Of a stretch of 64,000 nucleotides of DNA, positions 43,798 through 52,387 are shown piece by piece; within the stretch, counting starts at the first letter, position 1; every line of letters begins with the position of its first letter. The notes under the pieces were generated by a model. The model was not told the DNA's origin, made no database searches, and saw only the letters and a program-made list of their open reading frames with translations. The position numbers and the translations under genes are program-made. Source of the DNA: JAJEDW01 sp963555775 (GTDB lineage: Bacteria; Acidobacteriota; Terriglobia; 20CM-2-55-15); contig CAUVWY020000009.1 of NCBI GenBank assembly GCA_963555775.3, forward strand, positions 62,001 to 126,000, read 5' to 3'.

Positions 43798-44217
43798 TCA
43801 GCCGTCAACGGGATTCTTGAGAACCCGTTTCGTGACGAACATCACGACGGACGCGGGAATCCAGGCAATGAGAGCGGAAATCGTCGGTCCGCCGATCAGG
43901 TGCATCGCCGCATGTCCCAAGTCGTTGGGGTCCTCGATCGCGATCCCAGCCGTGATGATCACTCCCGCAACCAGGAGGTGCATCGCGAGAAGAACGAGCA
44001 CCTGCGGGTAGCCGCCGAAGCCGCTTCTGTGGACACGAATCGGGAAATAGATAACGGCCAGCAGGGTCACTCCGTTGAGGCTGAACCACCACGTCACGTC
44101 TTCGGGCGCGCCTGCCAGGGTGAGCGCCAAGCGGAGAATTCCGACGACCGCGGTCAGAATGAGAATACCCTTAGCGAACTGAATGTAATCGTTCAGTTTC
44201 TTTCCGAAAAGTGACAT
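43798..44217 (-). CDS. Four-helix inner-membrane protein, unknown function
   Basis: 139 residues from the ATG at 44217 (GGGGAG upstream; the longer frame to 44325 has no ribosome site). Four hydrophobic segments are visible (FAKGILILTAVVGILRLALT, FSLNGVTLLAVIYFPI, YPQVLVLLAMHLLVAGVIIT, ISALIAWIPASVVMFVTK), with a GHAAMHLIGGP loop before the last. Family not recognised. It heads the operon with the two reductase genes and could be a transporter-like or accessory protein. Confidence 0.65.
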   Translation of the reverse strand: MSLFGKKLNDYIQFAKGILILTAVVGILRLALTLAGAPEDVTWWFSLNGVTLLAVIYFPIRVHRSGFGGYPQVLVLLAMHLLVAGVIITAGIAIEDPNDLGHAAMHLIGGPTISALIAWIPASVVMFVTKRVLKNPVDG

Positions 44218-44294
44218 CGGTTCTCCCCGTTGAATGTCCGCATATCTTACCTGTAAGCTGTTCCCGCCCGCCTTTTTTTTGGACAGGAGCACCA

Positions 44295-46247
44295 TTGACT
44301 TCACGACAGATCGCCTTGATTTCACGAAAGATACTGTTCGGCAACCCCGAAAGAGCGCATGCGCGCATCAGTCCCGACGGGACGCGGATGGCATATCTTG
44401 CGCCATCCGACGGCGTGCTCAACGTGTGGGTCGGGACGGTTGATGAACATTCCTCGGCCCGCCCCGTGACGAGGGACCGCCACCGGGGCATTCGTTCGTT
44501 TTTCTGGGCCTATACGAATCGCCACATTCTTTACAGTCAGGACAACGATGGCGACGAAGATTGGCACATCTACGCGGTGGACCTCGAATCGACGGAGATC
44601 CGCGACCTGACGCCGATCCAGGGAATTGCCGCGAGGATTCAGGGGGTGAGTCCGAAAACGCCCGATGAGGTGCTGGTCGGCATCAACGACCGGGGCGAGC
44701 GGCAGCTTCACGACATCTACCGCATTCGCATCGCTACGGGTGAACGAATACTCGTTCAGGAAAATCCCGGTTTTGCCGGTTTCATGACGGACGATCGATT
44801 TCGCGTTCGCTTTGCATTGACGATGACGCCCGATGCCGGGCACCTGTATCTGAAGCCGGATGCCGAAGGCGGCTGGAAGGAGTTCGCGAAAATCGATCCG
44901 GTGGACGCGATGACCACGCATCCGGTCGGATTCGACAAGAGCGGCGACCGGTATTATCTGCTCGACAGCCGCGGTCGGGACAAAGGCGCACTCAAGGTTG
45001 TCGACGTCGCGTCGGGTCGGGAAGAATTGCTTGCCGAGAGCGAACTGGCCGATATCGACGATGCTCTTATCCACCCGACCGAAAAGAACGTGCAAGCGGT
45101 CTCATTCAATCACACGCGCCGCGAATGGCAGGTTCTCGACCCAGCGGTGGCGCCCGACTTCGACTATCTCGCGGGTGTCGCCGACGGAGAACTTCAGGTC
45201 ACAAGCCGTTCGCTCGACGACCGGCTTTGGACCGTGGCGTATACGATGGACACGGGCCCGATCCGTTTCTTTCTGTACGACAGAGACCTCAAGGAAGCCA
45301 GATTTCTGTTCACGAGTCAGTCGGAGTTGGAAAGCCTTCCCATGACGCGAATGCATCCGGTTGTCGTTCGGGCCCGCGATGGGCTGGACCTGGTCAGTTA
45401 CCTGACCCTGCCTGCAGGGCACGATCCTATGGGAGCGGGACGTCCGGACAAGCCGTTGCCAATGGTACTTTCGGTGCATGGGGGGCCGTGGGCACGGGAC
45501 CAGTGGGGGTACAGTCCGCTGCACCAGTGGTTGGCCGATCGCGGCTATGCCGTGTTGGCCGTGAACTACCGCGGCTCCACCGGCTTTGGAAAGGACTTCA
45601 TCAATCGAGCGAACAACGAGTGGGCCGGGGCGATGCACGACGACCTGATCGACGTGGTCGATTGGGCCCTCAGCGAGGGGATCGCGCGGGCCGACAAGAT
45701 CGCCATCATGGGTGGCAGTTACGGAGGCTATGCCACCCTGGTTGGACTGACCTTCACGCCCGAGCGATTCTGCTGTGGGGTCGATATCGTGGGACCGTCC
45801 AACCTGCTCACGCTCATGGAGAATCCGCCGCCGTACTGGATGCCGATCATGTCGCAGATGAAGGTGCGCGTCGGCGACTACACGACGCCTGAAGGCCGTG
45901 CGTTTCTCGAGTCCCGTTCGCCTCTGTTTTTTGTGGACCGAATCCAGCGCCCGCTGCTGATTGGCCAGGGCAAACACGACCCCCGAGTGAAGCAGGCCGA
46001 ATCCGATCAAATCGTCGAGGCGATGAATGAGAAACAGATTCCGGTCAGCTACATGCTGTTTACCGAAGAAGGGCACGGTTTCGCCAAACCTGAAAATCGA
46101 CTGGCCTTTTTCGCCGTTGCGGAAGCGTTCCTCGCGAAACACCTCGGTGGCGTGTACGAACCCATTGGCGACGCGTTCAAGGGTGCGGCGTTCGTCGTTC
46201 CGTCAGGTGCGGAAACCGTGCCCGGGTTGCTGGAATCGTTGGAGTAG
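44295..46247 (+). CDS. S9-family prolyl oligopeptidase/acylaminoacyl peptidase
   Basis: 650 residues from a TTG (44295) with AGGAG five bases upstream; the in-frame extension to 44211 overlaps the divergent gene and lacks a ribosome site. No signal peptide, so cytoplasmic. The N-terminal propeller (ARISPDGTRMAYLAPSDGVL, VGTVDEHSSARPVTRD) is followed by a hydrolase domain from about residue 380. The oxyanion/HGG motif is LSVHGGPWARDQWGY, the nucleophile elbow is IMGGSYGGYATLVGL, the Asp is in GQGKHDPRVK and the His in FTEEGHGFAKPEN. It cleaves short peptides. Confidence 0.88.
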   Translation: MTSRQIALISRKILFGNPERAHARISPDGTRMAYLAPSDGVLNVWVGTVDEHSSARPVTRDRHRGIRSFFWAYTNRHILYSQDNDGDEDWHIYAVDLESTEIRDLTPIQGIAARIQGVSPKTPDEVLVGINDRGERQLHDIYRIRIATGERILVQENPGFAGFMTDDRFRVRFALTMTPDAGHLYLKPDAEGGWKEFAKIDPVDAMTTHPVGFDKSGDRYYLLDSRGRDKGALKVVDVASGREELLAESELADIDDALIHPTEKNVQAVSFNHTRREWQVLDPAVAPDFDYLAGVADGELQVTSRSLDDRLWTVAYTMDTGPIRFFLYDRDLKEARFLFTSQSELESLPMTRMHPVVVRARDGLDLVSYLTLPAGHDPMGAGRPDKPLPMVLSVHGGPWARDQWGYSPLHQWLADRGYAVLAVNYRGSTGFGKDFINRANNEWAGAMHDDLIDVVDWALSEGIARADKIAIMGGSYGGYATLVGLTFTPERFCCGVDIVGPSNLLTLMENPPPYWMPIMSQMKVRVGDYTTPEGRAFLESRSPLFFVDRIQRPLLIGQGKHDPRVKQAESDQIVEAMNEKQIPVSYMLFTEEGHGFAKPENRLAFFAVAEAFLAKHLGGVYEPIGDAFKGAAFVVPSGAETVPGLLESLE

Positions 46248-46290
46248 TTCGGCAACGGGATTGTTCGTATCCAGTGAAAGGCGCGGAAAG

Positions 46291-46320
46291 CGGGTCCCGG
46301 GCAGACGAAGCCGGGACCCG
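46291..46320. terminator. Strong hairpin between convergent peptidase genes
   Basis: CGGGTCCCGG and CCGGGACCCG form a perfect 10-bp GC stem around the loop GCAGACGAAG. It lies 44 bases after the S9 stop and 8 bases before the M28 stop, so it can serve both strands. There is no U tract. Confidence 0.65.
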
Positions 46321-46327
46321 ATAGATA

Positions 46328-48061
46328 TCAACGACCGTTTCGAGAAGCGTCCCGAATGGCGCGGAATTCGTTGTCCAAATGCCAGTTCGGCCATTCTTCG
46401 GTCCGGGAAAGGCGATAGCCGACCGTATGGAACAGTCGCGTGTCGTCAAGGATTCCGGACACGTCCCATGCGGAATCGTATTCGTCTCCCGTCTGGTGAT
46501 AACGATTGTCTCGGTAGTCGTCCGCGAAGGCCCGGCCCACCGTCCGCCCGCCTTCCAGTAGATCTTCTCCGCCGTTGGCGTACAGCATGGGCACGCCGTG
46601 TTTTGCGAAATTGACGTGATCGGACCTGTAAAAATACCCGGCTTCAGGGGCTGGGTCCGGCTCGGTCGAGCGTCCCTGTTCGGCGGCGGCTTGGAGCAGA
46701 TAGTCCTCGAGTTCGGAAGCGCCGTACCCGATCACGACCACGTTCCGGCTACGCCCGGCAGGCAGAAGGAGATCGATGTTGATGCCTCCGGCGATCTGAG
46801 ACAGGGGAACGGGCGGGTTTTCCGCCAGATAGGCCGAGCCCAGCAATCCGGACTCTTCGGCGGTCACCGCCGCGAACAGCACCGAGCGCTCGGGCCGCGG
46901 CTCGGTCGCCGCCATCAGTTCGGCGATTTCGATGATTGCGGCCACACCGGTGGCGTTGTCGGCCGCGCCGTTGAAGATGGGGTCCTCCAGAGCGGAGTCG
47001 CTCGACACACCGAGGTGATCCCAGTGCGCGGTGTACATCACGTATTCGTCCGGCCGTTCCGATCCTTCGAGAACGCCGATGACGTTCGGTGACTGCATCC
47101 GCCGGATGCTGTTCTGGAGTGAGATTGTAGCCGTCATGCCGACCATCGGGACCGCGCGGAAGCCGCGCCTCTCGGCCGCATCCTTCATGGCGGCCAGGTC
47201 GAGGCCGGCTTCGGAAAAAAGGCGTTCCGCGACGTCATGCGTGATCCATGCTTCGGCCTCGATGCGGGAGACGTCCCCATCGGAGCGGTCCAGATGAATC
47301 TGCGCTCCCGTCCAACTATTGCGGACGGTGTCCCACCCGTAACTCGCCGGCGCCGCGTCGTGTATGACGATCGCCGCCGCGGCGCCCTGACGGGCGGCCT
47401 CCTCGTACTTGTACGTCCAGCGGCCGTAATACGTCATGGCGTTCCCGTTGAAGAGATCGGGATCTCCCGTAGCGTACCCGGGGTCGTTCACGAGCATGAC
47501 GACCGTTTTGCCCCGAACGTCGATGCCCTCGTAGTCGTTCCAGCCGTATTCAGGCGCTACGGAGCCATACCCGACGAAAACCATCTCACTGTTCTCGACG
47601 CTAATGTCCGAAACGGCATGCCCGGTCCATAAGACGACATCTCCGCCAGTTGCGAGCAGCGTCTCGACACCGTTCCGACCGATCGAAAAGGAAGACGCGT
47701 CGTCGTCGAGGGTGATTTCGACCAGGGGAACGTCCTGGTAGTAACTTCCGTCGACTCCGGGACGCAGTCCGATTCTCTCGAACTCGGAGGCGATGTACTC
47801 GATCGTCAGCGCCTCTCCGTCGGTTCCCGGCGCGCGTCCCTCGAACTCATCCGAGGCCAGCACTGCGATGTGCCGCGAGAGGTCCGAAGCGGTGATCGCG
47901 GAACTGGTCGAGGCCGTTTCGGGTGACGTGACGGTTCCATCGGCGGGTTCGCCGGCAGGTCCGGCGCACGCCGCGAGCAGCAGGACCGCGCAGGCAGTGG
48001 AAACCGCGACGGCTCGCTCGAGCCGATAAACGCAGGTGGGAGTATTTCGTGATTTTTGCAT
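46328..48061 (-). CDS. M28-family zinc metallopeptidase, lipoprotein
   Basis: 577 residues from the ATG at 48061 (MQKSRNTPTC). The lipobox LLAAC follows a hydrophobic signal. The order is: substrate-binding linker (VLASDEFEGRAPGTDGEALT), a PA insert (YEGIDVRGKTVVMLVNDPGY), then the M28 core with zinc ligands in TAHWDHLG, NGAADNATGVAAIIEIAELM and VTAEESGLLGSAYLAENPP, and later Asp and His in GGINIDLLLPAGR and YRSDHVNFAKHGVP. It is an aminopeptidase-type enzyme at the cell envelope. An alternative start 18 bases upstream cannot be excluded. Confidence 0.88.
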   Translation of the reverse strand: MQKSRNTPTCVYRLERAVAVSTACAVLLLAACAGPAGEPADGTVTSPETASTSSAITASDLSRHIAVLASDEFEGRAPGTDGEALTIEYIASEFERIGLRPGVDGSYYQDVPLVEITLDDDASSFSIGRNGVETLLATGGDVVLWTGHAVSDISVENSEMVFVGYGSVAPEYGWNDYEGIDVRGKTVVMLVNDPGYATGDPDLFNGNAMTYYGRWTYKYEEAARQGAAAAIVIHDAAPASYGWDTVRNSWTGAQIHLDRSDGDVSRIEAEAWITHDVAERLFSEAGLDLAAMKDAAERRGFRAVPMVGMTATISLQNSIRRMQSPNVIGVLEGSERPDEYVMYTAHWDHLGVSSDSALEDPIFNGAADNATGVAAIIEIAELMAATEPRPERSVLFAAVTAEESGLLGSAYLAENPPVPLSQIAGGINIDLLLPAGRSRNVVVIGYGASELEDYLLQAAAEQGRSTEPDPAPEAGYFYRSDHVNFAKHGVPMLYANGGEDLLEGGRTVGRAFADDYRDNRYHQTGDEYDSAWDVSGILDDTRLFHTVGYRLSRTEEWPNWHLDNEFRAIRDASRNGR

Positions 48062-48211
48062 GATTCGCGCCGTAACCATGATGTTTGCACCCAACCGGGG
48101 GATTGTCGAGGGGGATTGGCTGGCAGACCGTGGCAGGGCCGGTTCAGGCGGCAGCGGCATTGGGTCGGTGAAGCGGTTAGTCTGTTAACATGAGGCGTCG
48201 GCCGGTAGCCT

Positions 48212-49789
48212 ATGTGGAGTCTGACTACACTAATCGGGATCCTGATCGTCGCGGGCGTGGTGACGATCTTCGACCTCATCCAGCGCAAGCACGCCATCCT
48301 TCGTAATTTTCCCATCATCGGCCACTTCCGTTATCTGTTCGAGTCGGTCGGGCCCGAATTGCGCCAGTACATCGTCACGAGCAACAACGAAGAACGACCG
48401 TTCAGCCGGGATCAGAGAAGCTGGGTCTACTCCTCTTCAAAGTCCGAGAACAACTACGGTGGATTCGGATCCGACAACGAACTGGAACTGTCGCCGAACT
48501 ACATGATCATCAAGCATGCGGCGTTTCCACTGGCGATCCCGGCACCGGGCCATCCGGACCATGACCCGGCCTGCCGGCTGCCAAGCGCCAAGGTTCTCGG
48601 CGGCTATCGCGGCCGTCGAAAGGCCTTTCGGCCGGACTCGGTCGTGAACGTGTCCGGAATGAGTTTCGGTTCCCTGAGCGGCCCGGCTGTAGAGGCCTTG
48701 AATCGGGGGAGCAAGCTTGGCGGCTGTCTTCATAACACCGGCGAGGGCGGCGTTTCCCGATTCCACCGAAATGGCGGAGAACTCATATGGCAGATCGGAA
48801 CCGCCTATTTTGGGTGCCGGGACGAGGGCGGCAGGTTTTCCATCGAACGCTTTCGCGAAACCCTCTCGTCGGCGCCCATCCGCGCAATCGAGATCAAGCT
48901 GAGTCAAGGCGCCAAGCCCGGAGTGGGAGGGCTCTTGCCGGGCGTAAAGGTATCGCCGGAAATTGCGGAAGTGCGGGGGATTCCGGTCGCGAAAACCTGT
49001 GTGAGTCCTTCCGGTCATTCCGCATTCAACTCGGTGGACGGTTTGCTGGACTTTGTCGAAATGCTGGCTGACGAATCCGGACTTCCCGTCGGAATCAAGT
49101 CGGCGGTCGGGGAGTCTCGTTTCTGGTTCGAACTGGCGCATCTGTCGGCGACCACCGGCCGCTCGGTGGATTTCGTGACCATCGATGGAGGAGAAGGGGG
49201 AACCGGTGCGGGGCCCTTGGTGTTCGCCGATCATGTGGCGCTGCCATTCAAACAGGCGTTCGCTCGTGTATACCGGCTGTTTGCCGAAGCCGGACTGCAG
49301 AACGATATCGTGTTTGTCGGCTCCGGCAAGCTGGGATTCCCCGAGGCCGCCGTACTCGCCTTCGCTCTGGGCTGCGACATGATCGCGGTCGGTCGCGAAG
49401 CGATGATGGCCATCGGGTGTATTCAGGCTCAACGATGTCATACCGGTCATTGCCCAACCGGGGTTGCGACCCAGAATCGCTGGTTGATGCGCGGTCTGGA
49501 TCCGACGCTGAAATCGGCGCGGCTGGCCAACTATGTGACCACACTGCGGAAGGAACTCCTGGCCCTGTCGGGTGCATGTGGCGTCGTCCATCCATCGCTG
49601 ATCACCGACCGGCACATCGAGATTCTCGACGGGAGATTCGGCGCCGCGCCGTTGTTTGACGTTTTCGGTTACCACGGAGCGTGGGGACTGCCTTCCGCCG
49701 AAGATCAACGTGCGATTCGGGAGATCATGCTGGCCCGTGGAGTGGGGGCGGTTCGAGAAGACCTGGTAGCGGACCTGAAACGCGAATAG
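48212..49789 (+). CDS. FMN-binding glutamate synthase-family protein (GltB large-domain homologue)
   Basis: 525 residues. An N-terminal membrane anchor (1-20, LTTLIGILIVAGVVTIFDLI) is followed by the FMN barrel of glutamate synthase: FRPDSVVNVSGMSFGSLSGP, LGGCLHNTGEGGVSRFHRNG, KLSQGAKPGVGGLLPGVKVS, TIDGGEGGTGAGPLVFADHV, and the 3Fe-4S Cys cluster GCIQAQRCHTGHCPTGVAT. The amidotransferase domain is absent, as in this stand-alone subfamily, so it cannot be a normal GOGAT. It is probably a membrane-attached oxidoreductase with FMN and an Fe-S centre. Confidence 0.85.
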   Translation: MWSLTTLIGILIVAGVVTIFDLIQRKHAILRNFPIIGHFRYLFESVGPELRQYIVTSNNEERPFSRDQRSWVYSSSKSENNYGGFGSDNELELSPNYMIIKHAAFPLAIPAPGHPDHDPACRLPSAKVLGGYRGRRKAFRPDSVVNVSGMSFGSLSGPAVEALNRGSKLGGCLHNTGEGGVSRFHRNGGELIWQIGTAYFGCRDEGGRFSIERFRETLSSAPIRAIEIKLSQGAKPGVGGLLPGVKVSPEIAEVRGIPVAKTCVSPSGHSAFNSVDGLLDFVEMLADESGLPVGIKSAVGESRFWFELAHLSATTGRSVDFVTIDGGEGGTGAGPLVFADHVALPFKQAFARVYRLFAEAGLQNDIVFVGSGKLGFPEAAVLAFALGCDMIAVGREAMMAIGCIQAQRCHTGHCPTGVATQNRWLMRGLDPTLKSARLANYVTTLRKELLALSGACGVVHPSLITDRHIEILDGRFGAAPLFDVFGYHGAWGLPSAEDQRAIREIMLARGVGAVREDLVADLKRE

Positions 49790-50048
49790 CGCCGATTCCG
49801 GCAAACCCTGGCAGCGTGTGGCAGAACCCTGCAGGGTTCTCTCGCGGGCCGTTCGATACCGGCAAATTCCAGATCGAGAATCCAGACGCGTTTCGGTGTA
49901 TAATCCCGCTTTCCTGTTTTGCCGTCGACGAACGCGTTTGCTTGGAATGAACGCGCTGTCGGCAACCGGATGCCTGCAGTGGCCGCCTTTGTCCTCAATC
50001 GGGGCTACCCGGGGTCCTGAATAACGACATCAGGTAGGTGCTCCGATA

Positions 50049-50930
50049 ATGACAGCACACGCGCTGCCGCGTGCGGCAGACGAACGAGTCGATTGGGTCG
50101 GTTCCATCCCCTTCTTCCTTATGCACCTGACGCCTCTGCTGGTCATCTGGACCGGATTCCGCGTCGCGGATGTTGTCTTGTGCGTCGCGTTGTATTTCGT
50201 CCGGATGTTCTTCATTTCGGCGGGATACCATCGCTATTTTGCCCATCGCGGTTACAAGACGAGCCGGGCGATGCAGTGTATTTTCGCGTTTGGAGGCGCC
50301 ACCGCGGCTCAGAAGGGCGTGTTGTGGTGGTCCGGATACCATCGTCATCATCACAAGTATTCGGACCAGCCCCAGGACATTCACTCTCCGAGGAAAGGAT
50401 TCCTGTGGAGCCATGTCGGCTGGATCATTTGCCCGAAGTACAGCCGCACGCCGGTGGAGTTGATTCGCGATTTCGAAAAGTATCCCGAACTCCGTTGGCT
50501 CGAAAAGTACTTCCTGGTTCCGCCGGCGCTGCTGGCGCTCGCGTGCCTGGCGATTGGCGGTCCAAGCGCGCTGGTGGTTGGTTTCCTGACATCGACGGTC
50601 ATCCTCTTTCACGGCACTTTCACCGTGAACTCCCTCACGCATGTTTACGGACGACGTCGATATCCCACCACCGACACGAGCCGCAATTCGTTCCTGATCG
50701 CCTTGTTCACCGGCGGGGAAGGCTGGCACAACAATCACCATCACTACGAATCGACGGCCAACAATGGTTTCTTCTGGTGGGAAATCGACTCGAGCTATTA
50801 CGTCCTCAAGGCGATGAGTTGGTTTGGGCTGGTGTGGGATTTGCGGCTGCCTCCCCGGTACGTATTGGAAGGCCGCCGGGCGACATGGGCCGACTATGGG
50901 ATTGAACCGCCCGCCGAACAGCCCGAATAG
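50049..50930 (+). CDS. Acyl-CoA delta-9 desaturase, membrane di-iron
   Basis: 293 residues. The three His boxes of fatty acid desaturases are intact: GYHRYFAH near residue 60, YHRHHHKYSDQPQD near 97, and GWHNNHHHYESTANNGFFWW near 225. Several membrane spans lie between (LLVIWTGFRVADVVLC, LALACLAIGGPSALVVGF). It introduces a cis double bond into saturated acyl-CoA or acyl-lipid and so adjusts membrane fluidity. The small downstream gene at 50947 starts 16 bases later. Confidence 0.9.
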   Translation: MTAHALPRAADERVDWVGSIPFFLMHLTPLLVIWTGFRVADVVLCVALYFVRMFFISAGYHRYFAHRGYKTSRAMQCIFAFGGATAAQKGVLWWSGYHRHHHKYSDQPQDIHSPRKGFLWSHVGWIICPKYSRTPVELIRDFEKYPELRWLEKYFLVPPALLALACLAIGGPSALVVGFLTSTVILFHGTFTVNSLTHVYGRRRYPTTDTSRNSFLIALFTGGEGWHNNHHHYESTANNGFFWWEIDSSYYVLKAMSWFGLVWDLRLPPRYVLEGRRATWADYGIEPPAEQPE

Positions 50931-50946
50931 CGATATCCTTTACCGC

Positions 50947-51222
50947 ATGTCGAAACGAATGAAGAGATTGATCCCGGCGGTACTGGGGACGGGGTTTGTT
51001 GCTTATCTGATCTACTCCTCTCTCCAGTTGAGTCCGATCATCTGCGAGGTGACCGTAGAGTTCCGGGGCCGTACCGAAACCCGTCAGGCATCCGGCGTCA
51101 CCAGCCAGGATGCCACCACCACCGCGATCAACAACGCCTGTACCCTGATCACCAACGGCCGGGACGAGTCGATTGTCTGCACGGCGTCGGAGCCGGTCAC
51201 CGTGGAGTGTTTCGAGTCGTAA
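50947..51222 (+). CDS. Small signal-anchored protein downstream of desaturase
   Basis: 91 residues from the ATG at 50947. One membrane segment (LIPAVLGTGFVAYLIYSSLQ) is followed by a short periplasmic beta-like domain with four Cys (PIICEV, NNACTL, SIVCTA, VECFES). The even Cys spacing suggests disulfides. No family recognised. Transcribed with the desaturase. Confidence 0.65.
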   Translation: MSKRMKRLIPAVLGTGFVAYLIYSSLQLSPIICEVTVEFRGRTETRQASGVTSQDATTTAINNACTLITNGRDESIVCTASEPVTVECFES

Positions 51223-51232
51223 CCCGCGTCTG

Positions 51233-51280
51233 CCGGTTTGAGCCGCACGTCGGGTCTGGAGGCGCGGCCGGCTGAACCGG
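51233..51280. terminator. Hairpin between convergent genes
   Basis: CCGGTTTGAGCCG and CGGCTGAACCGG pair with one mismatch around a loop of about 23 bases, just after the small exported protein gene (+) and before the FecR-like gene (-). There is no U run. Confidence 0.45.
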
Positions 51281-51438
51281 TTTGAAAACGGATCCGCGAA
51301 TAGCGATCGGCCCGCCTTTCTGATGGTTTTTTGTCGCGAAGAGCCCGAGACGCCGTCAGCCCAGGGGCGCAAGGATAAGCGTCCTTGCCAGGGCCGATGG
51401 ATCCGGCGCCACGGTAGAAAACGCTTGAGAAATGCGGG

Positions 51439-52053
51439 TCAGAAGCGGAAACGCCGGCCCGGTCTGATTCGCCGGAATACGGGCTCGGGCGTCAATTGTG
51501 CCGTTCGCTGCCGGTCCCATCGAACCAGTCGCAGCGCTCCAATCCGGTCCGCGTCTTCAAGTCTGGCCTGTGCGAATGTTTCCTCGGGGCCGGGACGCAG
51601 GAGAGTCCAGTCCTTCCGGAGACGTATGTCGTTGAAGTTTCCGTTGGCATCGCTGACGCGCATTTCACCGTCGAGGACGGTGATCTGATCGGGTTCGAAG
51701 AGATAGACGCCGTCGTTTCCAATCACGAACTCCATATCGGTCATCAGGATGCGAATCGGGATTTCCTCGTCCAGGTTTCTGGCGGTTACGATCGCCGATC
51801 CCTGGACAACCCGCAGAACCACATTGTCCAGGGCCTCGGATTCCAGGACGATCTCTGCGTTGTCCCGGATCCGGACATAGGTGTCTGTTCCCAGCATTGC
51901 CTCGAATCGGCTGCCGGGGTTGCTTCGAATCAGATTGCCCTCGCCCATGTGCATGTCAACCCGTTGGGTCATATTGCGCACATAGGTCACAAGTCCGCCG
52001 CGTGCGGAGATCACGGCGTGCTGGAGCAGCAGAATGACCAGAAGCATTTTCAT
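51439..52053 (-). CDS. Secreted FecR-domain-like protein
   Basis: 204 residues with a short signal (MKMLLVILLLQHAVISARGG). The core is a FecR-type beta barrel: NMTQRVDMHMGEGNLIRSNP, GSRFEAMLGTDTYVRIRDNA, VLRVVQGSAIVTARNLDEEI, VIGNDGVYLFEP and LDGEMRVSDANGN. FecR-like barrels without the sigma-factor partner are common in secreted proteins, and no sigma gene is near. It is the last chromosomal gene before the tRNA-Lys attachment fragment. Confidence 0.75.
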   Translation of the reverse strand: MKMLLVILLLQHAVISARGGLVTYVRNMTQRVDMHMGEGNLIRSNPGSRFEAMLGTDTYVRIRDNAEIVLESEALDNVVLRVVQGSAIVTARNLDEEIPIRILMTDMEFVIGNDGVYLFEPDQITVLDGEMRVSDANGNFNDIRLRKDWTLLRPGPEETFAQARLEDADRIGALRLVRWDRQRTAQLTPEPVFRRIRPGRRFRF

Positions 52054-52125
52054 CTTCCGCCATTGTACATATCTGGATAACGGTGGGCTACATTCTTGAG
52101 TGACTGAGTGACGTACTTATGGAAG

Positions 52126-52173
52126 TGAGCCGTGCTGGACTCGAACCAGCGACCCTCTGATTAAAAGTCGGAT
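52126..52173 (-). other. Attachment site: displaced 3' part of tRNA-Lys(TTT)
   Basis: The minus strand reads ATCCGACTTTTAATCAGAGG, GTCGCTGGTTCGAGTCCAGC, ACGGCTCA. This is the anticodon arm (anticodon TTT), variable region, T arm and acceptor 3' strand of tRNA-Lys. The 5' half of the tRNA is missing: upstream sequence does not pair with CGGCTC. One mismatch in the anticodon stem (TCCGA/TCAGA) fits a non-functional copy. With an integrase 215 bases away, it is best read as the left junction of an element integrated into tRNA-Lys. Confidence 0.8.
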
Positions 52174-52308
52174 TCGAAACGTTACGCCAAGAAACTCCCG
52201 GAATCACATTAATCGGAAAGCTATCAGAAACATGTTGATTCCTATGGTGTTACGTCTCATGATACGTTCAAATGAGTAACAGAAAGCATTATTCAGTAAA
52301 CGCGGGTC

Positions 52309-52364
52309 GCACCCCCGAACAAAAAATACTGCACCCCCGAAACCAGAATTCTGCACCCCCGGAA
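52309..52364 (+). repeat. Three 22-bp-spaced direct repeats upstream of the integrase
   Basis: The unit GCACCCCCGAA (last copy GCACCCCCGGAA) starts at 52309, 52331 and 52353, exactly 22 bp apart, and stops about 24 bp before the integrase start. Bases 3' of the core partly agree (A/T-rich, ending in CT before the next unit). The two-helical-turn period suggests binding sites on one DNA face, for instance integrase arm sites or a repressor operator. Confidence 0.75.
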
Positions 52365-52387
52365 GGTATTGACTGGAGGATTTTTCA

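Noticed and set aside
52126..52200. Complete tRNA-Lys gene
   Set aside because: The 5' acceptor strand and D arm are absent; the upstream sequence does not pair with CGGCTC.
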